64,000 bases of DNA from Albidovulum sp. (GTDB lineage: Bacteria > Pseudomonadota > Alphaproteobacteria > Rhodobacterales > Rhodobacteraceae). A model generated the notes under the pieces. That model saw only the letters and a list, made by a program, of their open reading frames with translations, did no database searches and was not told the origin of the DNA. Position numbers and translations under genes: made by a program. Every line of letters starts with the position of its first letter. Within the stretch, counting starts at the first letter, position 1. Location: NCBI GenBank assembly GCA_030837785.1, contig JAUQYA010000120.1, positions 1 to 64,000 of the forward strand, written 5' to 3'. Shown here piece by piece: positions 17,073 through 25,060 of the stretch.

Positions 17073-17837
17073 TCACATCCCCAGCACGGCCAGAAGCGCC
17101 GCGGCCTTGTCGTCGTCGGAGCCGTCCTTGACGACCACCGTCGCCGCAGCCTTCGTCCCCGCCTTCATCGCATAGCTGGCCTTGGCGGCCCGGGCCTCGG
17201 CCTCGACAGCAATTACCTCGATCGCAACCTTCTTGGACGCCATCACGCCCTTCAGCGAGGGCACGCGCGGCTTGTTGATTTCGTTCGAGACGCAGAGGAC
17301 GGCGGGAAAGGGCATCTCGTAATGATCCACAGTGGCATCGGACAGCTTGCCCGCCACGACGGACGTCCCGGTCACGTCGCCCACCGAGACGACCGGCGCC
17401 AGCGACGGCGCGTCCAGCGCCACCGCGACCGCATGCGGCACCAGCCCGGCATCGGTATCAGAGGCCTGGCGCCCGGCGAGGATGACCTGAAAGTTGCCCG
17501 CCTGACGGATCGCTGCGGCCAAGGCGCCTGCCACCGCATGCGGATCGGTCAGCACGTCGGTCGTTACATCCACCCGGACCGCCCGGTCCGCTCCCATCGA
17601 CACAGCCCTGCGCAGATATTGCTCGGTCGAGGCATCGCCCGCCGTCATCACCGTGACCGTCCCGCCGTGGGCTTCTTTCAGCGTAACCGCCAGCTCGACG
17701 GCGTTCAGGTCATATAGGTTCACCCCGACCTGTGCCGCCGGGTGCAGCTGGATCGCCCCACCATCCGGGGCGATCGTGACCAACGTCTCGGGCAGGTTGG
17801 CGTCGGGGACTTTCTTGATCAGGACCAGGATTTCCAT
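17073..17837 (-). CDS. etfB: Electron transfer flavoprotein beta subunit
   Basis: A 254-residue ETF beta protein beginning MEILVLIKKVPD, with the family signature ILAGRQASDTDAGLVPHAVA around residues 120-145 and the VVSVGDVTG segment. It forms the AMP-binding half of the ETF heterodimer. It lies 18 bp downstream of the MaoC-type gene and 1 bp before etfA, as expected for one operon. Confidence 0.93.
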   Translation of the reverse strand: MEILVLIKKVPDANLPETLVTIAPDGGAIQLHPAAQVGVNLYDLNAVELAVTLKEAHGGTVTVMTAGDASTEQYLRRAVSMGADRAVRVDVTTDVLTDPHAVAGALAAAIRQAGNFQVILAGRQASDTDAGLVPHAVAVALDAPSLAPVVSVGDVTGTSVVAGKLSDATVDHYEMPFPAVLCVSNEINKPRVPSLKGVMASKKVAIEVIAVEAEARAAKASYAMKAGTKAAATVVVKDGSDDDKAAALLAVLGM

Positions 17838-17855
17838 GATGCCTCGCGTGACGGA

Positions 17856-18344
17856 TCAGGGTTGCGGCCGGGCGTGGAACATCACCTTCCAGATGCCGTC
17901 CTGACAGATCTGGCCATTCTGGTTGCGCACCTCCAGCCAGAAATTCACGATGCCCCGCGCCGGGTTCGAGGTGGGGCGCAGCGACTCGACCCGCTGGTAG
18001 ACATGGATCGTGTCGCCCACCTTGACCGGCGCCTTCAAATCCCAGGTCATACCGAGGAAGGCAATCGCCGTTCCCTCTTTCAGGCCCAGCCGGAACTCCA
18101 GTCCGGTGATCATGGCAAAGACCGCCGGCCCGTGCAGGATGCGGGCGCCGAAGGGCGTGGCGCGGGCGTATACCTCGTCGGTGTGCACCGGATTGTAGTC
18201 GCCTGTCATCGCCGCGAACATCACGATGTCGGTTTCGGTGATGGTGCGGCGCGGGGTCAGCCATTCTTCGCCCACCTTGAAATCGTCGAAGAAACGCGCG
18301 TGCGGGCCGATGCCCAACGATGCGATGTCGGTATTGCCGTCCAT
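17856..18344 (-). CDS. MaoC family dehydratase
   Basis: A hotdog-fold protein of about 162 residues with the hydratase-2 motif FAAMTGDYNPVHTDEVYAR (Asp and His catalytic pair) and ARILHGPAVF. It would hydrate an enoyl-CoA or dehydrate a 3-hydroxyacyl-CoA. Start set at 18344, where GAGAGGA precedes the ATG; an upstream ATG at 18389 would read through promoter-like sequence. It precedes etfB by 18 bp and lies 93 bp after the citryl-CoA-lyase-like gene, with a palindrome in that gap. Confidence 0.87.
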   Translation of the reverse strand: MDGNTDIASLGIGPHARFFDDFKVGEEWLTPRRTITETDIVMFAAMTGDYNPVHTDEVYARATPFGARILHGPAVFAMITGLEFRLGLKEGTAIAFLGMTWDLKAPVKVGDTIHVYQRVESLRPTSNPARGIVNFWLEVRNQNGQICQDGIWKVMFHARPQP

Positions 18345-18386
18345 CTGGTGTCCTCTCCGATCCCTCCAGAATGTCGGGATCATTTT

Positions 18387-18432
18387 CATACTTATTAGAA
18401 TGTATCGTCTACCAGCACATTCAAGCTGTCAA
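18387..18432 (-). promoter_or_regulatory. Putative promoter and palindromic operator upstream of the MaoC gene
   Basis: On the minus strand TTGACA lies at 18427-18432, with GACGAT 17 bp downstream as a weak -10. Immediately after it, ATAC (18388-18391) and GTAT (18402-18405) form an inverted repeat with a 10-bp centre. The half-sites resemble those at 34327-34346. Transcription factor unknown. Confidence 0.35.
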
Positions 18433-18437
18433 GCGAG

Positions 18438-19253
18438 TCATTGCCATCCGGCGGCAGAGAGGCCCTGCGCCAGATCGCGGCGGGTCTGGGCGTATTCCAC
18501 CTGGCTATCCGGGATCAGCCGGTTGCGCACACCCGAGCCCATCTCTTCGGAGATATGCGCAATCAGGCCTGGGAAGGTCGACAGAAGCGCAAGCCCGCAC
18601 ATTTCCGCCGGAGTGAACCCCATCTGCACCATGATCCCCGCCAGCATGCCGACATCGTTCATCACCATGTCGGGCTTGCCCGAGGCGATGCGGAAAGCGC
18701 GATGTACGGCCGCGTACCACTCGTTCGCCTCGCCCCAGATGCCTTCCCGCTGGGCGATCGCCTTCAGCTTTTCGGCGCGGGGATCAACGCCCTTGAATGT
18801 CTGGTGGCCAAAACCCGGCACCCGTTTCTTCTGCGCCCGAAGCGTGGCGACCAGGGACGTTGCCGCCTCGTCCATCGGCAGGCCTCCGGCCTTCCAGTCG
18901 GCACGGGTACGCGCGATGAAATTGCCGGTGTCCTCGGGCGACAGGGCATACTCCCCCGCCGCCAGCATCGCGGCCCCAAGCCCCGCCGGCATCGAGGGGT
19001 TGACCGAAGCCACCGCCCGCGCCGCCACGGTTCCCGACTTCTGCAAACCATAGTCCAGGATCGAGCACAGGATGACATCCATCATCCGCGCCTGGCCCGG
19101 CGTCGGCAATTGCCCGCGAATCAAGAGATAGGCAATGGCGGCAAAGGGCACCTGCCCGACGAGTTCGCGCATCGGATAGCCGCGGATGTAGATGTCCTCG
19201 GATGTGATCTCGCTGACCGACGTGACCCAGAACGATGGGGAGCCTTGCGGCAT
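18438..19253 (-). CDS. Citryl-CoA lyase-like protein (citrate synthase superfamily)
   Basis: About 271 residues, far shorter than citrate synthase (~430) and matching the citryl-CoA lyase type. Visible signs are RGYPMRELVGQVPFAAIAYLLI near the N-terminus and the substrate-binding KRVPGFGHQTFKGVDPRAEKL loop, with the catalytic-type His in GFGH. Members cleave or form a C-C bond between a CoA thioester and a keto acid. Start set at 19253 with an AGGAG site. It is the first gene of the minus-strand oxidase operon. The true substrate is unknown; it may take a hydroxyacyl-CoA made by the MaoC protein (inference). Confidence 0.82.
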   Translation of the reverse strand: MPQGSPSFWVTSVSEITSEDIYIRGYPMRELVGQVPFAAIAYLLIRGQLPTPGQARMMDVILCSILDYGLQKSGTVAARAVASVNPSMPAGLGAAMLAAGEYALSPEDTGNFIARTRADWKAGGLPMDEAATSLVATLRAQKKRVPGFGHQTFKGVDPRAEKLKAIAQREGIWGEANEWYAAVHRAFRIASGKPDMVMNDVGMLAGIMVQMGFTPAEMCGLALLSTFPGLIAHISEEMGSGVRNRLIPDSQVEYAQTRRDLAQGLSAAGWQ

Positions 19254-19372
19254 GGGTGCTCTCCTGACTGAAAAACCCGCTGAATCTGCCAAAGATACTA
19301 GTCAAGCTAATCTACATACTCAATAGTGCAATCTGCGCGCCCGCGCGGCGCATCATTTTGAAGGAGAACAGG

Positions 19373-19756
19373 ATGCTGACACCGATCAACCCACCCGGCA
19401 CGAAATGGCCGGGTCTGAGCCAGGCGATGAAGATCGAGGGCAAGGGCATGTTCGTCTCGGGCGGCCATTGCGGGCTGGACGCGGCAGGCGAGCCGGTGGA
19501 GGGGATGCAGGCGCAGGTCGAGGCGATGTTCGAGGGGCTGAAGCGCACCCTGGCCGAGGCGGGGCTTGGCTTCGAACATGTCGCCCGCACCACCTGTTTC
19601 GTGCGGGACTTCTCGCCCGAGCTGACCGGCGCCATCAAGGCCGTCCGCGCCCGCCACTACAACATGGACTGCCCTCCGGCCAGCGTCATGGTCCAGGCCG
19701 GGCTTTACGATCCCCGCCTTTGGGCGGAGATCGAAGTCATCGCGGTTCTGCCGTAA
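19373..19756 (+). CDS. RidA family protein
   Basis: A 127-residue RidA/YjgF-type protein starting at the ATG with an AAGGAG site (19361-19366). It shows MKIEGKGMFVSGGHCGLDAA in the N-terminal half and ARTTCFVRD and the C-terminal RLWAEIEVIAVLP in the second. RidA proteins hydrolyse reactive enamine/imine intermediates to keto acids plus ammonia. It is divergent from the citryl-CoA-lyase-like/oxidase operon, and an imine-hydrolysing partner for the amine-oxidising flavoproteins would make sense. The canonical RidA arginine is not obvious, so it may belong to a Rid subfamily without deaminase activity. Confidence 0.85.
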   Translation: MLTPINPPGTKWPGLSQAMKIEGKGMFVSGGHCGLDAAGEPVEGMQAQVEAMFEGLKRTLAEAGLGFEHVARTTCFVRDFSPELTGAIKAVRARHYNMDCPPASVMVQAGLYDPRLWAEIEVIAVLP

Positions 19757-19774
19757 GGATCAGACCGGGGCGCG

Positions 19775-20824
19775 TCACAGCGCCTCGGCCACCCGCCGGG
19801 CCAACGTCAAAGTGGAGCCGTTGCCGCCGCAATCCGGCGTCAGCGCCCCGGTTTCCGGCGTCACCCGCGCGATGGCGGTCATCAGATCGCTGGCCGCAGC
19901 CGTTTCACCGAGGTGATCCAGCATCAGCGCCCCGGTCCAGAGCGTGGCGATCGGATTGGCGATGCCCTTGCCGGCAATGTCGGGGGCAGAGCCATGCACC
20001 GGCTCGAACATCGAGGGCACGCCGCCATCGGGGTTGAGGTTGGCCGAGGCGGCAAAGCCCAGCCCGCCCTGGATGGCGGCGCCGATGTCGGTCAGGATGT
20101 CGCCGAAGAGGTTCGAGGCGACGACCACGTCCAGCGTTTCGGGATGGGTGATCATCCGTGCCGAGACGGCATCGACGTGGTAGCGCGACACCTGCACGTC
20201 CGGGTATTCCGCCGCCAGATCCTCGGTCACTTCGTCCCAGAACACCATCGAGTGTTTCTGCGCATTGGACTTGGTGACAGAAGCCAGCCGCCCCGTCCGC
20301 TTGCGGGCCTGATCGAAGCCGAAGCGCAGGATGCGTTCGACCGAACGGCGGGTGAAGATCGCGGTTTCGACCGCCACTTCATGCGGTGTGCCGACATGGA
20401 CGCGCCCGCCTGCGCCGGAATACTCGCCCTCGGTGTTCTCACGGATGCAAAGGATGTCGAAGTCGGTCTTGCGCAGGGGGCCGGTGATGCCCGGCAGCAG
20501 ACGATGCGGGCGCATGTTGACGTACAGGTCGAACTGCTTGCGAATCGGCAGGAGAAGGCCGTGCAGCGAGACGTTGTCGGGCACCCGAGCGGGCCAGCCG
20601 ACGGCGCCCAGCAGGATCGAATCGAAGGGACGCAACTGGGCGATGCCGTCTTCGGGCATCATGTGACCAGTCTTCACCCAAGTATCGCAGCTCCAGTCGA
20701 AGACCGTCTCTTCAAGTGCGAAACTGTGCTTCGCCGCCGCTGCGCGCAGGCCGATCAGGGCGCCTTCCACAACCTCCTTGCCCACGCCGTCGCCCGGGAT
20801 CACCGCAATCTTGTAGCTTTTCAT
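19775..20824 (-). CDS. Isocitrate/isopropylmalate dehydrogenase family protein (tartrate dehydrogenase-like)
   Basis: A beta-decarboxylating dehydrogenase of about 349 residues. It contains IAVIPGDGVGKEVVE at the N-terminus, the Arg-rich substrate site MRPHRLLP, IRENTEGEYSG, and the metal/NAD region SNLFGDILTDIGAAIQGGLG, then EPVHGSAPDIAGKGIANP. This is closest to tartrate dehydrogenase/decarboxylase and D-malate dehydrogenase types. The start at 20824 has GGAGGG 6 bp upstream. It is divergent from the amidase gene, sharing a 92-bp promoter region with a palindrome. Confidence 0.86.
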   Translation of the reverse strand: MKSYKIAVIPGDGVGKEVVEGALIGLRAAAAKHSFALEETVFDWSCDTWVKTGHMMPEDGIAQLRPFDSILLGAVGWPARVPDNVSLHGLLLPIRKQFDLYVNMRPHRLLPGITGPLRKTDFDILCIRENTEGEYSGAGGRVHVGTPHEVAVETAIFTRRSVERILRFGFDQARKRTGRLASVTKSNAQKHSMVFWDEVTEDLAAEYPDVQVSRYHVDAVSARMITHPETLDVVVASNLFGDILTDIGAAIQGGLGFAASANLNPDGGVPSMFEPVHGSAPDIAGKGIANPIATLWTGALMLDHLGETAAASDLMTAIARVTPETGALTPDCGGNGSTLTLARRVAEAL

Positions 20825-20875
20825 TCCGCCCTCCAATGCCGGTGCGCCCGGCCATTGCCGCTTGTACCATTCAGT

Positions 20876-20899
20876 ACGTTCCTATACCATATGGAATGT
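20876..20899. promoter_or_regulatory. Palindromic operator candidate in a divergent promoter
   Basis: ACGTTCC (20876-20882) and GGAATGT (20893-20899) form an inverted repeat (six of seven positions pair) with a 10-bp AT-rich centre. It lies midway between the divergent dehydrogenase (start 20824) and amidase (start 20917). No regulator is encoded next to it. Confidence 0.45.
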
Positions 20900-20916
20900 C
20901 CCACCTGGAGGCCGCG

Positions 20917-22368
20917 ATGACACCCAGCGACTATCTCTCCCGCGATGGCCTCGCGATGGCCGAGCTGATGAAGCGTGGCGAGGTCAGTGCGGCAGAGGTG
21001 ATGGAGGCGGCGCTGGCCCGGGCCGAGGCCGTCAATCCAAGGCTGAATGCGCTGTGCTATCTGAACCCCGACCTCGGTCGGGCCAAGGCCGCCAAGGCGC
21101 AGATGACGGGCAGTTTCGGCGCCCTGCCGTTCCTGCTGAAGGATTCCGGGCTGGCTGCGACCGACCTGCCCGGCGCGATGGGTTCGCGGCTGTTCGCGGG
21201 CATGACCACCGCTTTCGACGCCACCCTGACCGAGCGTTTCGTGGCCGATGGCTTCCTGCCCTTCGGCCGCACCACTGTGCCCGAATTCTCGATGGCCCCC
21301 ACGACCGAAGCCGTACAGAACGGCGGGCCGACGCGGAATCCGTGGGATCTCACCCGCTCTCCCGGCGGGTCGAGCGGCGGCGCGGCGGTGGCGGTGGCGG
21401 CGGGGATCGTGCCGGTGGCGCATGGCAGCGACGGCGGCGGGTCGATCCGCATCCCGGCCTCGTGCTGCGGGCTTTACGGGCTGAAGCCCTCGCGCGGACT
21501 GGTGCCGATGGGGCCGATGCGTGGCGAGGGTTGGGGCGGGCTGGCTTCGGACGGCGTACTCAGCCGGTCGGTGCGCGACACGGCCGCCGCATTGGACGGC
21601 ATCGCCGGGATGGAGCTTGGCGCGCCCTATGCCGCGCCGCCCCGGCCCGAGAGCTACCTTGCCCTGTTGGACCGCCCTTTTGGTCGCCCCCTGCGGATCG
21701 GGCGTTGGACCGAAGGGTTCGAGGATATCCCGATGTCGCCCGACAGCCGCGCTGCCATCGACCGCGCCGCGACCCTGCTGCAAGGGCTGGGCCACGAGGT
21801 CGTCGATGTCGCCCTGCCGCCCATTGCGTTTTCGAAGTTCGTCCGCGCCCAGATCGAGATCATGGCGGCCAATGTCACCGTTCTGGTGAACGGCAAGGTC
21901 CGCAACGCCACCGATACCGCCTGGCGCGGCCTGCTGGAGCCTGCGATCCTCGACGCCTATGAAATCGGCAAGACGCTTTCGGCCGAGACCTACAGCCTTG
22001 CCATCACCCGCCTGCACACCGTCGCCCGGCAGATGGAGGTCCACATGCAGGGCTTCGATTTCGTCCTGACGCCGACACTGATGCAGCCGCCCGCGAAGCT
22101 TCGCACCTTCTCCACCGAGGACGATTTCGCCAGCTTCCGCACCAAGGTCAGCCGCTATGCGACGATGCTTGCGATCATCAACGCCTCGGGCCAGCCCGCC
22201 GCCAGCCTTCCCCTGCACTGGAACGCCGGGGGCCTGCCGATCGGCGTGCAGCTGATCGGCCATTTCGGCGCCGAATCCGACCTGCTGCGGCTTTCCGCCC
22301 AGCTTGAGACCGTGGCCCCCTGGGCCGACCGCCGCCCCCCTGCATTGAGTTCACGAAAGGCCGCATGA
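20917..22368 (+). CDS. Amidase (amidase signature family)
   Basis: A 483-residue amidase-signature hydrolase. The Ser-cisSer-Lys triad is visible: K75 in FLLKDSG, S152 in SPGGSSGGAAVAVAAG and S176 in HGSDGGGSIRIPAS. It hydrolyses a small carboxamide to acid plus ammonia or amine. The start is the ATG with GGAGG at 20908-20912; the open frame upstream of it crosses the divergent promoter and is not coding. The stop overlaps the start of the nitronate monooxygenase gene, so the two are coupled. Confidence 0.9.
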   Translation: MTPSDYLSRDGLAMAELMKRGEVSAAEVMEAALARAEAVNPRLNALCYLNPDLGRAKAAKAQMTGSFGALPFLLKDSGLAATDLPGAMGSRLFAGMTTAFDATLTERFVADGFLPFGRTTVPEFSMAPTTEAVQNGGPTRNPWDLTRSPGGSSGGAAVAVAAGIVPVAHGSDGGGSIRIPASCCGLYGLKPSRGLVPMGPMRGEGWGGLASDGVLSRSVRDTAAALDGIAGMELGAPYAAPPRPESYLALLDRPFGRPLRIGRWTEGFEDIPMSPDSRAAIDRAATLLQGLGHEVVDVALPPIAFSKFVRAQIEIMAANVTVLVNGKVRNATDTAWRGLLEPAILDAYEIGKTLSAETYSLAITRLHTVARQMEVHMQGFDFVLTPTLMQPPAKLRTFSTEDDFASFRTKVSRYATMLAIINASGQPAASLPLHWNAGGLPIGVQLIGHFGAESDLLRLSAQLETVAPWADRRPPALSSRKAA

Positions 22369-23486
22369 TGAGAACCGACATCACCAAGACCTTGGGCATC
22401 GACCTGCCGATCTTCGCCTTCTCGCATTGCCGCGACGTGGTCGCCGCCGTCACCAAGGCGGGTGGCTTCGGATGCCTTGGTGCGGCCTGGATGACGCCGG
22501 AAGAGCTGGAGATGTCGATCGACTGGATCGAAAAGCGGGTCGACGGCAAGCCCTTTGGCGTCGATCTGGTCTTCCCCGGCACCGGCGGCAATGACGAGAA
22601 ATCGCCCGAGGAATACCGCCAGGCGATCCCGGCCACCCATATGGCCTTCGTCAAGAAGATGATGGATGAGGCGGGCCTCGCCGACCTGTCGGATGCCGAC
22701 CGCGACGCCTGGATGGTGGAAAACGCCCGCCACATGGCGATGACCAACAAGAAAAGCCGCGACCAGCTGGACATCTGTCTGGCGCGTCCTTCGGTCAGGG
22801 CGGTGGTCGGCGCGCTTGGCGTCACGCCCGACTGGGTGGTGAAGGAAGCCCATGCCAAGGGCGTTCAGGTGGGCGCATTGGTCGGCAGCGCCAAGCACAC
22901 GGTCAAGCAGCGCGAGGCGGGGGTGGACTTCATCGTGGCGCAAGGCACCGAAGCCGGCGGCTCGGTCGGCTCCATCGCCTCCTCGGTGCTCTGGCCGCAG
23001 GTGGTGGAGGCGGCGGCAGGCGCTCCGGTGCTGGCAGCGGGGGGTATCTCGCGCGGCTCGCATATCCTCGCAGCGTTGGCGCTCGGCTGTCAGGGCGTCT
23101 GGATCGGCTCGCTCTGGCTCGGCACGGCGGAAAGCGATCTCTCGATCGAGATGCGCGAGAAGCTGTTCGCCGCAGACTCCGAGGATGCCCAGATTGCCAA
23201 GGTGATGACCGGCAAGCAGGGCAGGATGCTGCGCACGAAATATGTCGAGAACTGGCAGAAGGCCGACGCGCCGCCGCTTCTGACCTGGCCGATGCAGTCG
23301 ATCCTGAACGGTTATTCCTACAAGCGGGCCGAGCGGGCGCGCGACCTGGATTACTGGACGTATGCCGTCGGTCAGGTGGTGGGTGACATGAAGGGGCACA
23401 CCACCGTCAAGTCCGAGATCGAGCGGATGCTGGTGGAGTATGTCGAGGCGCTGGAGCGGCTGAACGCGGTGACTGCTTTTGAGTGA
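22365..23486 (+). CDS. Nitronate monooxygenase / 2-nitropropane dioxygenase-like flavoprotein
   Basis: A 373-residue FMN-dependent TIM-barrel protein. It has TKAGGFGCLGAAWMTPEEL near residue 30, the QGTEAGGSVGS phosphate-binding motif (with the usual H of GTEAGGH replaced by S) and PVLAAGGISRGSHILAALALG. The family oxidises nitronates or acts as an NAD(P)H:quinone or enoyl-reductase-type flavoprotein. The His-to-Ser change suggests it may not be a typical nitronate oxidase. It is translationally overlapped with the amidase and convergent with the MDR gene downstream. Confidence 0.8.
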   Translation: MMRTDITKTLGIDLPIFAFSHCRDVVAAVTKAGGFGCLGAAWMTPEELEMSIDWIEKRVDGKPFGVDLVFPGTGGNDEKSPEEYRQAIPATHMAFVKKMMDEAGLADLSDADRDAWMVENARHMAMTNKKSRDQLDICLARPSVRAVVGALGVTPDWVVKEAHAKGVQVGALVGSAKHTVKQREAGVDFIVAQGTEAGGSVGSIASSVLWPQVVEAAAGAPVLAAGGISRGSHILAALALGCQGVWIGSLWLGTAESDLSIEMREKLFAADSEDAQIAKVMTGKQGRMLRTKYVENWQKADAPPLLTWPMQSILNGYSYKRAERARDLDYWTYAVGQVVGDMKGHTTVKSEIERMLVEYVEALERLNAVTAFE

Positions 23487-23497
23487 AGGCGCAGCCT

Positions 23498-24592
23498 TCA
23501 GGGCTGCACCGCAAATTTCCCGAAATGGCTGCGGGCGGCAAGATCCGCCTGCGCCTGCGCAAGATCGGACAGGGGGTAGACCCTTTCCACCAGCGGCTTC
23601 AGCAGACCATCCTCCACCAGCCGCACAACGCGGGCGAAGGTGTCGCGGGTCGGGCAGGTGATGCCGTACATCTCCAGGTCCTTGTAGATCAGGTCGCGGA
23701 GGTCGAATGGCTGCACCGGTCCGCCGATCGCCCCCGCACTGGCATAGCGCCCACCCCGGCCAAGGGCGGCGATGACCGGGCCGAAGAGCGCGCCACCGAC
23801 CACATCCACCGCCACATCGGCCCCCTCGCCGACCGCCGCGCGCAACTGATTGGCGAGGTCATCATCCTCTCGCGCGAGGACGGCATCAGCACCCAGGTCA
23901 AGCAACCTCTCCCGCTTTGCCGCCCCCGCGATGGCCACCACCCTTGCGCCGCGCACCCTGGCCAGTTGCACCAGGGCCGAGCCGACGCCCCCCGCCGCAC
24001 CGGTCACGATCACCGTCTCGCCCTTTGCCAGCCTGGTGCGGGCCAACATCTCTTCGGCGGTGTCGTATGAGGTCGGGAAGCTTGCCAGTTCGGCATCGCT
24101 CAGGCCGGAGCGCACCGCATGGGCATTGGCGGCCGGCGCCGCGACGTAGTCCGCGAAACCGCCATCGCGATCACCGCCAAGATAGGCCACCAGTTGCGCG
24201 CGCAGCGGCAGGCTGTCGTCGCGGATCTGCGGGTCGATCAGCACCCGCTCACCGATGCGAGAGGCCGCCACATCCTGCCCGACTGCCGCGATCCGCCCCG
24301 CCACCGCGGCGCCCTGGATGCGGGGGAAACGCACCGCCTCGGATTTCCACGAGGCGCCGTCCCCGGTCCCGGCGCCTGCGGCGGCAATCTCGGACGTCAG
24401 GGCGGTCTGCACCGCGCGATCATACCAGCGGGTGCGCAGGTTGAGGTCGGTGTTGTTGATGCCGCAGGCGCCGACCTTGACCAGCACCTCTCCGGGGCCG
24501 GGTTGCGGCACCGGCACATCTGCGCGGTATTCCAGCCGGTCCAGCCCACCATAGCCTGTCAATAACACGGCGCGCATCGTCGGGGGCAGCAT
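23498..24592 (-). CDS. Medium-chain dehydrogenase/reductase (zinc-type alcohol dehydrogenase-like)
   Basis: A 364-residue MDR-family protein. It has the N-terminal GroES-like domain (GPGEVLVKVGACGINNTDLNLR, where the usual catalytic-zinc Cys site is altered to N-N-T-D) and the cofactor domain GETVIVTGAAGGVGSALVQLA with an AVDVVGG motif. The features fit a quinone oxidoreductase/enoyl reductase-like MDR more than a zinc alcohol dehydrogenase. It is the last gene of the minus-strand transporter/GMC operon, 9 bp after the thioesterase. Confidence 0.83.
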   Translation of the reverse strand: MLPPTMRAVLLTGYGGLDRLEYRADVPVPQPGPGEVLVKVGACGINNTDLNLRTRWYDRAVQTALTSEIAAAGAGTGDGASWKSEAVRFPRIQGAAVAGRIAAVGQDVAASRIGERVLIDPQIRDDSLPLRAQLVAYLGGDRDGGFADYVAAPAANAHAVRSGLSDAELASFPTSYDTAEEMLARTRLAKGETVIVTGAAGGVGSALVQLARVRGARVVAIAGAAKRERLLDLGADAVLAREDDDLANQLRAAVGEGADVAVDVVGGALFGPVIAALGRGGRYASAGAIGGPVQPFDLRDLIYKDLEMYGITCPTRDTFARVVRLVEDGLLKPLVERVYPLSDLAQAQADLAARSHFGKFAVQP

Positions 24593-24601
24593 GGGTTTCT
24601 C

Positions 24602-25057
24602 CTAACGGATGAAAGCCAGCGGCTTTCTCAGGACCGAACCGATGCCCTCGGGCAACGGCAGGTCGCGCTGGCTGGCGAAGATTTCGGCGATGGCCGCCTG
24701 CATCTGGGCCGAGGCCGGGCAGGACTGGCCATGCGCCACGTGGATCGACAGGTGCTCTCCGGTCGCCAAGAGCCTGTCGCCGGAATGCAGCCGGTGGAAC
24801 AGGTGCAGGCGCTTGTCGTCATGGGCGAGAAGTTCGGTTTCCACCTGCAAGGCGGTGCCGAGCCGGCATTCCGCCCTGTGCCGGATATGGGTTTCCAGCG
24901 TGTAGAAGGCACCCTTCTCGGCCCTCGCGAAGTCCACCCCGATCCGGGCGTAAACGGCGTCCGAAGCCTCGCCGAAAACCTGAAGATAGCGGTGCTCGGT
25001 CATGTGGCGATTGTAGTCGAGCCATTCGGGCAGCACTTGGCCTTGCCAAAGGATCAT
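24602..25057 (-). CDS. Thioesterase family protein (betainyl-CoA thioesterase-like)
   Basis: A 151-residue hotdog-fold thioesterase. The motif VLPEWLDYNRHMTEHRYLQV contains the catalytic-type Asp of 4HBT enzymes, followed by VYARIGVDFARAEKGAFYTLETHIRH. The DYN-HM pattern is shared with the thioesterases of carnitine catabolism that release betaine from betainyl-CoA, hence the suggested relationship (inference). It starts 3 bp after the GMC dehydrogenase stop, a tight operon arrangement that links a choline-dehydrogenase-like enzyme to a CoA thioesterase. Confidence 0.8.
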   Translation of the reverse strand: MILWQGQVLPEWLDYNRHMTEHRYLQVFGEASDAVYARIGVDFARAEKGAFYTLETHIRHRAECRLGTALQVETELLAHDDKRLHLFHRLHSGDRLLATGEHLSIHVAHGQSCPASAQMQAAIAEIFASQRDLPLPEGIGSVLRKPLAFIR

Positions 25058-25060
25058 CGC

